DNA of 64,000 nucleotides from Actinopolyspora erythraea (lineage in GTDB: Bacteria; Actinomycetota; Actinomycetes; Mycobacteriales; Pseudonocardiaceae): the NCBI RefSeq assembly GCF_002263515.1, contig NZ_CP022752.1:5146001-5210000 (forward strand). Direction: 5' to 3'. Both the position numbers and the translations under genes were made by a program. The notes under the pieces were generated by a model, which was given only the letters and a program-made list of their open reading frames with translations, had not been told where the DNA came from and did no database searches. Shown here in pieces: positions 41,504 through 51,170 of this stretch (within the stretch, counting starts at the first letter, position 1; each line of letters starts with the position of its first letter).

Positions 41504-43678
41504 ATGACCGGCTGGACAGCGCCTGTTTCGAGCGCTCACGACGTGACGGCTGTGGACAGCCAGCGCAGGCGGGACTTCGCCGCCGCCTGGACCCGTGCGC
41601 TCGTGGGGACCAGTTACGTGCCGATGACCGGCGCGGAGGTCGAGGAGCTGCTGGAGGGCTACACCGACCGGCTGGTCGAAGCGCTGCTGAGCGAGCCCCA
41701 GGACACCGACGGTGCTCGCCAGGTGGGCGCCGAGCTGGTTTCCGTGCACTTCACCGGGGCCGAATCCCTGGCGAGAACGATCCAGAGCGTCGGGGAGCGA
41801 ATGCTGTCGACGTTCGGCATCCCCGAGAGCGGCGAGATGCGCACCAGGGTCTCGGCCGTGCAGTCCGCGATCTCGGCGGGATTCATGCAGGCGGCCCGCA
41901 AACGCACCCTGGACGAGCAGGAGGCCATCCGCCAGGCCGTGCTGGACGCGCGCGACTCCGTCGAGCAGGCGCTGCGCACCAGTGAGGCCAGGTTCCGGGC
42001 GATCTTCGCCGAGGCCGCCATCGGCATCGGGATCGCCGACACGGAGGGGCGGATCATGGAGGCCAACGCCTCGCTGCGACGGATCCTGGGACGCACCTCC
42101 GAGGAACTGCGCGGGCTCATGGTCTACGACCTGGTGGATCCCGAGGACAACGACACGGTCTGGCGGGTCTACGAGGAGCTCGTCCGCGGCGAACGGGAGC
42201 AGTACCGGGTCGAGAAGCACTTCACCCGGCCGGACGGCAGCAAGTCGTGGACGGAACTGATCGTGTCACTGGTGCGCGGTGAGGACGGCATGCCGCTCTA
42301 CCAGGTCGCGATGATGGAGGACGTCACCGACCGCAAGATGCTGCAGGACCGCCTGCGGCACCAGGCGCTGCACGACCCGCTCACCGGACTGCCCAACCGC
42401 GCCCTGTTCCTGGAGCGGCTCACCGAGGCCCTGCGGGAGGACCCGGAGACCACCGACGAGACCGACCGGGTCGCGCTGTGCTACATGGACCTGGACGGCT
42501 TCAAGGTCATCAACGACAGTCTCGGGCACCACGTGGGTGACGACCTGCTGGTGACCGTGGCTGAACGTCTCGCCACCGCCGTGCAGGGGGAGGACCGGCT
42601 GGTCGCGCGGATGGGCGGGGACGAGTTCGTGATCCTCATCCAGGGCTCCCGGGGCACGCAGCAGGCCATCGACGTGGCCGACCACGTGCTGGAGACCCTG
42701 TCCGCCCCGATCCGGGTCGGCAACCAGGAGCTCGCCGTCTCGGCCAGCATCGGGATCCTGGAGCGCCCCACGGCGGGGCAGACGCCCGCCGAACTGATGC
42801 GGGACGCCGACGTCACGCTGTACTGGGCCAAGGCCGAGGGGAAGAACCAGTGGGCGCTGTTCGACACCGAGCGCAACGCGAGCGAGGTCGCGCAGTTCCG
42901 GCTCTCGGCCACCATGCCCGCGGCCCTGGAGCGCGAGGAGTTCTACGTCGACTACCAACCGCTGGTGGAACTCGGCGAGTACGGCGTCTCCGGGGTGGAG
43001 GCGCTGGTGCGGTGGTGGCACCCGGAGCTGGGCAGGCTGGGGCCCGACCGGTTCATCGGCCTCGCCGAGGAGACCGGGATGATCGTCTCGCTGGGACGGT
43101 GGGTGCTGCGCAGGGCGTGCGAACAGGCGAAGGCCTGGCAGGACGAGTTCGGCCGGGACGCGCCGTTCATGAGCGTGAACCTGGCCGTCCGGCAGTCACG
43201 GGACCCCAACCTCGTCTCGGACGTCACCGAGATCCTGGAGCAGACCGGCCTGGATCCCGCCAAGCTGCAGCTGGAGCTGACCGAGAGCGCGATCATGGGC
43301 ACGGCTGACGAACCGCTCGAAGCCCTGCGCACCCTCTCGCGAATGGGAGTGCGCATCGCGATCGACGACTTCGGAACCGGATACTCCAACCTCGCCTACC
43401 TGCGACACCTGCCGGTGCACGAACTCAAGATCGCCGGTTCCTTCATGGAGGGGTTGGCCGACAGCGAGCACATCGATCCGGTGGACGCCCGAATCGTGAG
43501 CACCCTGGTGGACCTGGCACACACGCTGGGGCTGACCGTCACGGCCGAGGGCGTGGAAACCCACGCGCAGGCCAAGCGGATGAGCGAAATCGGCTGCGAG
43601 ACGGGGCAGGGATGGTTCTTCGCCAAACCGGGGCCCCCGGACTCGGTACGGGGGTTGCTGACCGCGAAGGAGCGGTGA
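41504..43678 (+). CDS. PAS-GGDEF-EAL c-di-GMP enzyme, cytosolic
   Basis: 724 aa from ATG 41504. An N-terminal helical domain (about 1-150) and a short coiled coil precede a PAS domain (about 165-285, SEARFRAIFAEAAIGIGIADTEGRIMEAN). The GGDEF domain follows (HDPLTGLPNRALFLERL ... ARMGGDEFVIL), then EAL (VEALVRWWHPELG, ELTESAIM, AIDDFGTGYSNLAYLRHLPVHELKI, TAEGVET). Both catalytic motifs are intact, so either synthesis or hydrolysis is possible. No membrane helix is seen. The layout matches Streptomyces RmdA-like proteins. It is convergent with a second GGDEF gene. Confidence 0.93.
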   Translation: MTGWTAPVSSAHDVTAVDSQRRRDFAAAWTRALVGTSYVPMTGAEVEELLEGYTDRLVEALLSEPQDTDGARQVGAELVSVHFTGAESLARTIQSVGERMLSTFGIPESGEMRTRVSAVQSAISAGFMQAARKRTLDEQEAIRQAVLDARDSVEQALRTSEARFRAIFAEAAIGIGIADTEGRIMEANASLRRILGRTSEELRGLMVYDLVDPEDNDTVWRVYEELVRGEREQYRVEKHFTRPDGSKSWTELIVSLVRGEDGMPLYQVAMMEDVTDRKMLQDRLRHQALHDPLTGLPNRALFLERLTEALREDPETTDETDRVALCYMDLDGFKVINDSLGHHVGDDLLVTVAERLATAVQGEDRLVARMGGDEFVILIQGSRGTQQAIDVADHVLETLSAPIRVGNQELAVSASIGILERPTAGQTPAELMRDADVTLYWAKAEGKNQWALFDTERNASEVAQFRLSATMPAALEREEFYVDYQPLVELGEYGVSGVEALVRWWHPELGRLGPDRFIGLAEETGMIVSLGRWVLRRACEQAKAWQDEFGRDAPFMSVNLAVRQSRDPNLVSDVTEILEQTGLDPAKLQLELTESAIMGTADEPLEALRTLSRMGVRIAIDDFGTGYSNLAYLRHLPVHELKIAGSFMEGLADSEHIDPVDARIVSTLVDLAHTLGLTVTAEGVETHAQAKRMSEIGCETGQGWFFAKPGPPDSVRGLLTAKER

Positions 43679-43683
43679 GGCCC

Positions 43684-43701
43684 CTCCCGGGACGGCGGGA
43701 G
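43684..43701. terminator. Short hairpin between convergent GGDEF genes
   Basis: CTCCCG and CGGGAG form a 6-bp stem with a 6-nt loop 6 nt after the upstream stop. Modest evidence. Confidence 0.4.
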
Positions 43702-43854
43702 CCTCGCCGATCGTGACTCCGCACGAGGCCCGGTTTCCGGGGAGGTATCAGCGGTCCGAGTGGGCCGAAGGGTGGCGGATCCCCCGGCCCGGTTGCCGGG
43801 AACGGGCACACCACCACGAGTGCCCCACCGGGGAGGATGACCCCCGCGGGAGGA

Positions 43855-44706
43855 TCAGTCCTTCAGCTGCCGCTCCGCGCGGCTGATCACCGAGTGCACC
43901 GAGGCGTTGCCGTCACTGGTCACCCAGGAGACCCGAACGCTCGGGCGGACCTGTCTGCGCTGCAACCGCATCGGGCGAACCACCGCACCGCGCGCACCCT
44001 CCGCGATCTCGTCACCGGTCCCGCTGGGGTGTTCCACGACCACGGCGAACTCGTCCCCGCCGAAACGGGCCACGGTGTGCTCGTCGGCGACGCTCTGCCG
44101 CAGTCGTCCCGCCATCATGGTCAGCAACTCGTCGCCCTGCGCGAAACCGTACTCGACGTTGAACTGTTCGAGCCTGCGCACGTCCACGAGCACCAACGTG
44201 GTCAGGGTTCCCCGGCACCGGGCCCGCGCCAACGCCTGGTCGAGCCTGTCCAGCAGCAGCACCCGCCCCGGCAACCCCGTCAGCGGATCAGTCATCCCCC
44301 GGGAGTGCGAGACTTCGGCCTCCACCGGCTGGAGGAACATCAGCACCCGCTGCTGCGAGCAGCTCCGGGTCGGCTGGTAGTCCATCCAGAGGTGGCCGGT
44401 CGGTTCGCCGTGCCGGGTGATCACCACGGGCGTGGACATACGCGTGCCGGTACGCAGCACCTGGCTGGTCAGATCGGTCCAGTCGGGCAGTCGCGCCCCG
44501 GTGCTGTCCCGCATCGCCCAGTCCGCGGGGCGCGAACCGGTGAGCAGATCCGTGCGGTCCAGCCGCAACAGGTCCGCGGCCGCTTCGTTGGTGGCCAACA
44601 CCTGACCCCGCTCGTCGGTGAGCATGAATCCGGCGGTCAGACCCATGATGAGTTCATCCCACACCCCAGTGAATTGGGATACGCCAGTGGCATAGACAAC
44701 ACTCAT
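43855..44706 (-). CDS. PAS-GGDEF diguanylate cyclase, cytosolic
   Basis: 283 aa. A PAS-like domain (about 8-120, VWDELIMGLTAGFMLTDERGQVLATNEAAADLLRL) is followed by a GGDEF domain (MTDPLTGLPGRVLLLDRLDQ ... HTVARFGGDEFAVVVEHP). The active-site motif GGDEF is intact; there is no I-site RxxD just upstream. The C-terminus is short (VSWVTSDGNASVHSVISRAERQLKD), so the last helix of the fold may be modified. It is convergent with the PAS-GGDEF-EAL gene, and the two may form an antagonistic pair. Confidence 0.9.
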   Translation of the reverse strand: MSVVYATGVSQFTGVWDELIMGLTAGFMLTDERGQVLATNEAAADLLRLDRTDLLTGSRPADWAMRDSTGARLPDWTDLTSQVLRTGTRMSTPVVITRHGEPTGHLWMDYQPTRSCSQQRVLMFLQPVEAEVSHSRGMTDPLTGLPGRVLLLDRLDQALARARCRGTLTTLVLVDVRRLEQFNVEYGFAQGDELLTMMAGRLRQSVADEHTVARFGGDEFAVVVEHPSGTGDEIAEGARGAVVRPMRLQRRQVRPSVRVSWVTSDGNASVHSVISRAERQLKD

Positions 44707-45113
44707 TCGGAGCTACCCTCCCCACCAGATGGAGCAGTGAATTTGAGCCTCCCCTCGTAGCGGGATCGAATTCAAGAGCTCCGCTACCACACGACATGGT
44801 GTTTTTTCGCTGCGTTACTCACGTAGCGTCAACACGTCCGACTTTTGAAAACACAGTGTGATGATTCAGCAACGTTTCGGAAACGGCAAGATGAACCGTG
44901 GCGGCCGTCGGCCGCGCGGCTCGACCTCCTAGTCTGATTGGCGCCTCGACCGCTGTCCGCGAACCCGCCCCTCCCTGCCGGAACGAGCCGAGCTACCGAC
45001 GGAGTCAGCCTCCCGGCTCCGGCCGGAGCCGGGAGGTTCCCGAACAGCGGGGCACTGAAGGGCGGGGTTCTCGGCCCCGGTTGAACCAGCAGGACCAACA
45101 GGACGGTGGCAGC
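44707..45113. other. Divergent intergenic region with a possible leader hairpin
   Basis: About 400 bp without a gene. On the minus strand GTAGCGG (44787-44781) can pair with CCGCTAC near 44758 within the leader of the diguanylate cyclase. An AT-rich spot TGGTGTTTTTTCGC lies at 44798-44812. No known riboswitch class is evident. Confidence 0.35.
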
Positions 45114-46505
45114 GTGCGGCCGACGACACAATTCCCCGAACGGGGATCACTTGCCAGGATGGTGTACCAACACCGGAAAACACTCTGCGTAATCGCACTG
45201 TGCGAGTTCTTCGCGCTCGTCCTGGTCTCGGCCATCGACCCACACGCTCACATAGACGGAGAGGTCTACCAGATCGGAGCGCGCGCCTGGCTCAACGGGC
45301 AACCGCTCTACCACGACCTCCCCCCTACCGACGTGGGGCTGCGGCTGCCGTTCATCTACCCGCCGTTCGCCGCCTTCGCGTTCGTCCCACTCGCCCTGGT
45401 CCCCAAACCGGCGGCCGTCGCGATGATCATGATCGTCAGTCATGCCGCACTGCTGGCGACCCTGTACGTGACGCTCCGGGCGGCTGACTTCGCCCCCGCG
45501 AACCGGCGCCGCGCCCTGCTGGTCACCGCGGCGGTGCTGCCACTGGCGACCCTCGCCGAACCGGTGCGCGAAACCCTCACCTACGCGCAGATCAACCTGG
45601 TGCTGATGGCGTTGGTGGCCGTCGACTGCCTGTGGCGCGTGGACGGACGACGCCCGCTGCCCTACCCCAGGGGACTGCTGCTGGGCATCGCCGCCGGGCT
45701 CAAACTCACACCGGCCGTGTTCCTGCTGTTCTTCCTGCTGCGTCGGGATCTGCGGGCGATCGTGACCACCCTGCTGACCTTCCTCGCGACCGTGGCGCTG
45801 GGTTTCCTGCTCGCCTTCGACGACGCACGCGAGTTCTGGCTGCACGAGGTGTTCGCCAGCAGTGACGTGTCGTTCGGACCGCAGTTCACCGGGGACGCCT
45901 CGATCTACGCGGGCAACGTCTCGCTGCGCTCGCTGCTGAGCAAGCTGACCGTGCCGGAACCCTGGCTGACCCTCTGCCTCGGCGCGCTGATCGTGCTGAT
46001 GGCGGGGTTGGCGATCTTCGGGATGCTGTCCGCGTTGCGTCCGCGTGACGGGCGACCTCGGGACTACTCGACCGCGCTGGTGATCAACGCCGTGTTCGGC
46101 CTGCTCGTCTCGCCGATCTCCTGGTCACACCACTGGGTGTGGATAGTCCCCGGGCTGGTGCTGCTGTTCGGGCGGGGCTACACCCGCGGGAACTGGCCCC
46201 TGCTGATCTCGCTCGGGCTCGCGGCGGAGCTGTACCTGATCGGACCGCACTGGTTGGTTCCGCAGGGGGACGGCAAGGAACTCACCTGGAACTTCTTCGA
46301 GCACCTGATCGGCAACGCCTACGTGTACCTGGGTGTCGGCTTCCTGCTCTACCGGGCCTGGCTGGGCCTGCGGGAGCGTGGTTCGGCGGATACCCCGCCC
46401 GCCCCGGTCCCGCCCCCTACCGAGCCCGACGAACACGCCGGTGCCGACGAAGCCGATTCCCCGAGGACCGAAGGCTCGGCCGCACCGGGCGGTGCCGGGA
46501 GCTGA
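45114..46505 (+). CDS. Polyprenol-phosphate-mannose-dependent alpha-(1->2) mannosyltransferase (GT87)
   Basis: 463 aa from GTG 45114 (GGTGG 4 nt upstream); ATG 45159 is an alternative. About ten membrane helices. The family pattern is clear: GQPLYHDLPPTDVGLRLPFIYPPFAAFAFVPLALVP, EPVRETLTYAQINLVLMALVAVDCL, GLKLTPAVFLLFFLLRRDLRAIV, GNVSLRSLLSKL and LVSPISWSHHWVWIVP. GT-C enzymes of this family add mannose to lipomannan or phosphatidylinositol mannosides on the outer face of the membrane. The Asp in the first loop (DVGLR region) may be catalytic. The tail is disordered, rich in Pro, Asp and Glu. It is monocistronic. Confidence 0.9.
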   Translation: MRPTTQFPERGSLARMVYQHRKTLCVIALCEFFALVLVSAIDPHAHIDGEVYQIGARAWLNGQPLYHDLPPTDVGLRLPFIYPPFAAFAFVPLALVPKPAAVAMIMIVSHAALLATLYVTLRAADFAPANRRRALLVTAAVLPLATLAEPVRETLTYAQINLVLMALVAVDCLWRVDGRRPLPYPRGLLLGIAAGLKLTPAVFLLFFLLRRDLRAIVTTLLTFLATVALGFLLAFDDAREFWLHEVFASSDVSFGPQFTGDASIYAGNVSLRSLLSKLTVPEPWLTLCLGALIVLMAGLAIFGMLSALRPRDGRPRDYSTALVINAVFGLLVSPISWSHHWVWIVPGLVLLFGRGYTRGNWPLLISLGLAAELYLIGPHWLVPQGDGKELTWNFFEHLIGNAYVYLGVGFLLYRAWLGLRERGSADTPPAPVPPPTEPDEHAGADEADSPRTEGSAAPGGAGS

Positions 46506-46725
46506 GCGGCTCCCTCCACCGGGCGGGGCACGGGAACCGGGGAGAGCTCGGCCCCTCCCCACGGGGGCGCCAAACGACCGTGGCCCCTTCCCACCGCGTC
46601 CGTCCCCGAACGACCACCGGGGCCGGGGAGTTCCCAGCTCCCCGGCCCCGGTGGTGCACGCCCTGCGCGGACCGACAATCGCCAAACGGTCCGCGTGGGC
46701 GTCGGAACGCGTACCTCCGGTGTGG

Positions 46726-48210
46726 TCAGACCCGGCTGTACGCCCGCCGCGGCCACGCCTCGGTGTTCGCGGCGCCGGCCTTCGGCATGCCCTCGGTGTC
46801 CAGTGCGGGCAGCGGATAGGTGTGCCCGTCGAGTACGTCGGTCTTCGAGGCCCCACCGAGTACCGGCAACGCCATCCCCACCGCCGGAGCGGCGCTCCGG
46901 GCGCTGGGCCGCTCACGGAACGGGTTGGTGACCACCTGCTGGCGCTCCGGCAGCGCGGTCGTCAACTCGTCCACCACCCGCACCACCACGGGCGAGAGCT
47001 CGGGTGTCTCGGTGAAGGCCACCTCGGACGGCGCGGAGTCGTGCTCGGCCAGGGCGGCGGTGCCGTCGACGGTCAACTCACGGGCGATGCGGGAGAAGCT
47101 GCCCGTCTCGACGTTGCCGCCGAACGCGTTGAACTCCCGCAGCGGTTCGGCCATCCCTGCCTCACCGTCCGCCGAGGGGACCTCGCTCACCAGGAGTTCC
47201 GGAGCGACCAGCGCGGGGACCTCCTCGGCCCGCTGAAGCGCCTCGTCGGGCAACTGGAGTGGTGCGGGCTCCTCACCGCGGTGGTGCTCGCCGTCGGTGC
47301 GGACCGAGAGCGCCGAGCGCAGCAACTCGCGCGGCACCGTGCGCAGATCCGGTCCCGTGTCGAGCCCGGAGCGGGTGAGGTCGATCGAGTCGGTGGCGAG
47401 CAGTCCCGAACGGACGGCGGGGCGGGCCCCGCTGGACACCGTCCCGGACACGCCTTCCCGGGGAGCGGCCAGTTCCGGGGCGACGGCGGGGTCGTGCGCC
47501 GGGGTGACCAGCGCGGGCAGGATCGTCGCGGTGCTCTCGTCGACGTGCCGCGCACCTTCGACGAACGTATCGACCACGTGGCCGATCGGGCCGGACCAGC
47601 TCAGCGAACGGTGGAAACCGTCGGCGGGCCTGGGCTCCTGCGCCGCGTGCCTACCCCGCGAACGTTCCCTGGGCTGGGCCGTGAACGGGGCTTCGGAGCG
47701 CACGTTGCCGGCACGCCCCACGTCGGTTCGCCAGGACAGCTCGGGCAGCTTGGTGGACGGTCCCGAACGGGGAGGATCGGGCGGGAATTCCGCGGCCGAC
47801 CCGATCCTGGGCGGGATCCACTGCTGTTCGGTGGTGAACTCGGCGGTTTCTTCGAGCCCGGGGGAAGGTGCGTCCGTGATGCGGGGGATCCGCTGGGTCG
47901 CTTCGTTGTCCCCTTCGGGCGGGACGTCCCGGATGGGTTCGACGACTCCCACCAGGGTGTCCGCCGTGGCGTTCGAAACCGTGTCGTGCCAGCCGCTGTC
48001 GCCCTCGGGGAACAGCTCGCCCGCGAAGCACAGTCCGCTGCGGCTGGGGGTGCCGTCCCCTGCCGCCTCGGCGGGGGTCAGCGGGTCGCCGAGCGGCGAG
48101 GTGGGGCGTTCTGGGCAGTTTCCGGACGCCGAGGCGACACCGGTACCGGCCGCGATCATCCCGCCGGTCACCAGGGCCGCTTGCATGCCTCGCCTTGCCC
48201 AAGTCTGCAT
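46726..48210 (-). CDS. Secreted protein of unknown function, Pro/Glu/Arg-rich
   Basis: 494 aa from ATG 48210 with GGAGGAG 6 nt upstream. The N-terminus MQTWARRGMQAALVTGGMIAAGTGVASA is a signal peptide of a form common in Pseudonocardiales exported proteins. The mature part begins SGNCPERPTSPLGDPLTPAEAAGDG, with Cys4 and a second Cys about 40 residues on (GLCFAGEL). The rest is low-complexity and apparently disordered, with many charged residues and no domain I recognise. It lies upstream of and in line with another exported protein of similar character, which may be a functional pair. Confidence 0.75.
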   Translation of the reverse strand: MQTWARRGMQAALVTGGMIAAGTGVASASGNCPERPTSPLGDPLTPAEAAGDGTPSRSGLCFAGELFPEGDSGWHDTVSNATADTLVGVVEPIRDVPPEGDNEATQRIPRITDAPSPGLEETAEFTTEQQWIPPRIGSAAEFPPDPPRSGPSTKLPELSWRTDVGRAGNVRSEAPFTAQPRERSRGRHAAQEPRPADGFHRSLSWSGPIGHVVDTFVEGARHVDESTATILPALVTPAHDPAVAPELAAPREGVSGTVSSGARPAVRSGLLATDSIDLTRSGLDTGPDLRTVPRELLRSALSVRTDGEHHRGEEPAPLQLPDEALQRAEEVPALVAPELLVSEVPSADGEAGMAEPLREFNAFGGNVETGSFSRIARELTVDGTAALAEHDSAPSEVAFTETPELSPVVVRVVDELTTALPERQQVVTNPFRERPSARSAAPAVGMALPVLGGASKTDVLDGHTYPLPALDTEGMPKAGAANTEAWPRRAYSRV

Positions 48211-48430
48211 GGAACTCTCCTCCGATTCCTTTCCCGCGATACAGGGGTGTCCCTGAACGCAAGCTTCGAGAAAACTGCGATTGCCGAATGCACGGATCGA
48301 GCGGGGCCGGACCACCGTTCCGGAACGCTCAGGGGGCGGTCATCACCGCGGGTGGCAACACTTCTCGGAAAGACGGTGAGTGGAGGTCACTCGAACCGCC
48401 CGAGACGCCTCCGCCGCGGCGGAACGAGAA

Positions 48431-49579
48431 TCAGTCGGGGGTCGTACCCGGCTGCGGACCTTCGGAGTCCGCGGGGTCGTAGACGTTGGCGCGCGTTATG
48501 GCGCCGAGTGAGGGGACTGCGCCCCCGGAGGCGGGTAGCGAGTCACCGAGGCCGTAGCCGTTGTGCGAACCGCTGCCGGAAGTACTGGTGTCCGTGGCGC
48601 AGCCGCAGTCACCGGACGGGAAGGGCAGCTTCCCGCCGGGTGCCTTCGAGGGCGAACCGTCGCGCTCGTGGCGCGACTCGTCACCGAGCCAGGTCCGTTC
48701 CCGCTCCGAAACGGTGAACACGGACGTGGTGCGGGAGTCGGAGTCCGCGTCCCGCGCGGCGGGGTCCTGCGGAGTGCTCCCGGCGGGGAGCGGTGCGAGG
48801 CGCGTTCCCGAAGGACCGGTCAGCGGTTCTCCGGGAGTACCGGTACTTCCGGACTCGCCCATACCGGTCTCCCGTCCCGCGGCGGAGACGGTTTCGCGCA
48901 GCGAGTCCCGCAGTCCGCCCAGACCGGACTCTACGGCCCCGGACAGCGAATCATCGCCAGTGGCACCGGAAACCACGGTTCCCGCCACCCGCTCGACGGG
49001 ACGCAGCAACGGATCGGCGCCACGCCGTACGTCGCGCAGCCCGTCGGAGACGGAACCGGAGAGCCGGTCGGTGGTCCCGGCGAGTCCGCCGGACTCCAGC
49101 ACCGTGCGAACCGGTCCCTCGTGGGAGTTCTTCTCGGACGCGGAATCCCCGGACGCGGGTGCGTCCGACTGCTCCGTCGCCCGACTTCCGGAGTCCTCAC
49201 CGCCACCGGGTCCCTGGGAGTCCACGGTGGTCTTACGGGCGGTCCCGTCCGTGCCCAGCGCACGGGAGAGCGTCGAGACCGGCCCCGAAGCCCCGTCGAC
49301 GGGCTCGGCCGCCGTTCCGGTGTCACTCGAACGGACAGCGCCGTCGTGGTCCTTGCCCTTCGGGTCGGCGCCACCGGAGTCTTCGGCAGCGGGACGTATC
49401 AGTGCTCCGACCTGGCGGAGCGTGCCGACCTCGGAGTGTTCCGCCGCGGCGACCGCCGACGCGGAGCCGAACAGCCAGGCGGCGGATATACCGGCCACGG
49501 TCCCTCCGACGACGACCAGCGCACGCGACAGCCACCGCCGTTGGCGGTCGACCGTCGACCACTGCTCGCCACCGGACAT
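48431..49579 (-). CDS. Secreted Ser/Gly/Asp-rich protein of unknown function
   Basis: 382 aa from ATG 49579 (GGAGG about 11 nt upstream). A signal sequence or membrane anchor spans about 15-48 (RWLSRALVVVGGTVAGISAAWLFGSASAVAAA). The mature part is low-complexity: Ser, Gly, Asp, Thr and Pro make up most of it. A central part alternates VRTVLESGGLAGTTDRLSGSVSDGLRD with LLRPVERVAGTVVSG, an imperfect helical repeat. The C-terminus has the only Cys pair (GDCGCATD). No domain is recognised. It is 220 bp upstream of the preceding secreted protein gene in the same direction. Confidence 0.72.
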   Translation of the reverse strand: MSGGEQWSTVDRQRRWLSRALVVVGGTVAGISAAWLFGSASAVAAAEHSEVGTLRQVGALIRPAAEDSGGADPKGKDHDGAVRSSDTGTAAEPVDGASGPVSTLSRALGTDGTARKTTVDSQGPGGGEDSGSRATEQSDAPASGDSASEKNSHEGPVRTVLESGGLAGTTDRLSGSVSDGLRDVRRGADPLLRPVERVAGTVVSGATGDDSLSGAVESGLGGLRDSLRETVSAAGRETGMGESGSTGTPGEPLTGPSGTRLAPLPAGSTPQDPAARDADSDSRTTSVFTVSERERTWLGDESRHERDGSPSKAPGGKLPFPSGDCGCATDTSTSGSGSHNGYGLGDSLPASGGAVPSLGAITRANVYDPADSEGPQPGTTPD

Positions 49580-49908
49580 GAACTCCGCGGCCTCCTTCGA
49601 ACAGCGTGCCCGCCGCGACGCGCCACGGAGGGGAACGGCCGACCGTCCCGCCTCCGAGCCCCACTCGGCCACCCCGAACCAGGAAGCCGAAGCTCCGTCG
49701 ATTCGGCGGGGCGACCGGGTCGAGCCACGCCCGGCGGATTGCCGAGGATCACTCTTCCAAAGACTCCCCCCGGTTCGCATTCGTGCGGCACTCAGTTCGT
49801 CACATCGTGTGACAGAACGGCGGTTCGAGTGAGATCGCGACCCGAACTTCCGCCGCCCGAGGCAACGAGTCACCACCGTGATCCAACGGATGCGGATACG
49901 GTTGCGGT

Positions 49909-51066
49909 GTGAGTGCCTTCAAGGACACGGAGTCGGACGAAGCGACCAAGGTTCCGACCTCGCTGCGGGTAACGGCCGCCATCGGCTGGCGCACGTTGGT
50001 CGTCCTCGGCATGCTGTACGCCCTCGGATGGTTGGTCGGCAGGCTTTCCGTGGTGGTCATCCCGGTAGCGATCGCCCTGCTGCTGTCCGCCCTGCTCGCG
50101 CCGGCCGTCTCGACGCTCGTCAGACTGCGCGTGCCGCGCGGGCTGGCCACCGGCGTCGTGCTGGTCGGGGGGCTGGCCGCGGTCGGCGGCATCCTCACGT
50201 TCGTCATCAACGCGTTCATCGCGGGACTGCCGGACCTCAGGGAACAGCTGACGGCCAGTCTGAACACCATCCGGGAATGGGCGGCCACCGGTCCGCTGCA
50301 CCTCAGTGAGGGGCAGATCAACGACTACCTGGACCAGGTGGGGAACTGGCTGGAGAACAACCAGCAGCGAATCACCACCGGAGCGCTGGCGACGGCCACC
50401 ACCTTCGGCAGCTTCCTGACCGGGATGCTGCTGATGCTGTTCACCCTGATCTTCTTCCTGCACGACGGCAGGCGGATCTGGTTGTTCCTGCTGGGACCGC
50501 TGCCGGAACCGCTGCGCTACCGGCTCGACCTGGCGGGAACGCGGGGATTCGACTCCCTGGTCGGCTACATCCGGGCGACCGGGCTGGTGGCGGTCGGGGA
50601 CGCGCTGGGAATCGGCATCGGACTGGCGATCATAGGCGTTCCACTGGTGGTGCCGCTCGCGGCGCTGGTGTTCCTCGCGGCCTTCATACCGATCGTCGGT
50701 GCGGTCGCCTCGGGAGCGGTGGCTATACTCGTCGCCCTGGTCGCGAAGGGACCGATCGCGGCGCTGCTGACGCTGGGCGTGGTCCTGGGTGTGCAGCAGC
50801 TCGAGGGCAACGTGCTGCAACCACTGCTGATAGGGCGCGCGGTGCGGCTGCATCCGCTCGCCGTGGTGCTGGCGATCAGCGTGGGGGCGATCGCCGCGGG
50901 CATCATCGGGACGCTGCTGGCCGTGCCGGTGCTGGCCATGCTCAACTCCGCCGTGCGGGCGCTGGTGGAGAGCGGCAAGGGGGAGAACTCCGAGCCGGAG
51001 TCAGCGGCAGTGGGAACGGAGCCGGAGTCGAACTCCCAGTCCTCGACCGGGGAAGCCGCGGAGTGA
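49909..51066 (+). CDS. AI-2E family (PF01594) polytopic membrane protein
   Basis: 385 aa from GTG 49909. Six to eight hydrophobic helices in the AI-2E arrangement: two N-terminal pairs (WRTLVVLGMLYALGWLVG, VVVIPVAIALLLSALLAPAV), a soluble central part (residues of about 110-170), and a C-terminal bundle with GYIRATGLVAVGDALGIGIGLAIIGVPLVVPLAALVFLAAFIPIVGAV and the conserved EGNVLQPLLIGRAVRLHPLAVVLAI. Some members export autoinducer-2 or act as sodium/proton antiporters; many are unassigned. The tail is acidic. A C18 tract begins 12 nt after the stop. Confidence 0.9.
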   Translation: MSAFKDTESDEATKVPTSLRVTAAIGWRTLVVLGMLYALGWLVGRLSVVVIPVAIALLLSALLAPAVSTLVRLRVPRGLATGVVLVGGLAAVGGILTFVINAFIAGLPDLREQLTASLNTIREWAATGPLHLSEGQINDYLDQVGNWLENNQQRITTGALATATTFGSFLTGMLLMLFTLIFFLHDGRRIWLFLLGPLPEPLRYRLDLAGTRGFDSLVGYIRATGLVAVGDALGIGIGLAIIGVPLVVPLAALVFLAAFIPIVGAVASGAVAILVALVAKGPIAALLTLGVVLGVQQLEGNVLQPLLIGRAVRLHPLAVVLAISVGAIAAGIIGTLLAVPVLAMLNSAVRALVESGKGENSEPESAAVGTEPESNSQSSTGEAAE

Positions 51067-51077
51067 GCGCTCCTCCT

Positions 51078-51095
51078 CCCCCCCCCCCCCCCCCC
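51078..51095. repeat. C18 homopolymer tract
   Basis: Eighteen consecutive C just after the AI-2E gene and before the convergent diguanylate cyclase. It cannot encode anything and is highly prone to slippage; the true length may differ. Confidence 0.9.
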
Positions 51096-51170
51096 GCGCG
51101 GCGGATTCCCCCGGCGAACTGCCGCGCGGGGGCTCCACACTGGAGGCGCCCGTCCGAGCGGACGAGAGCT

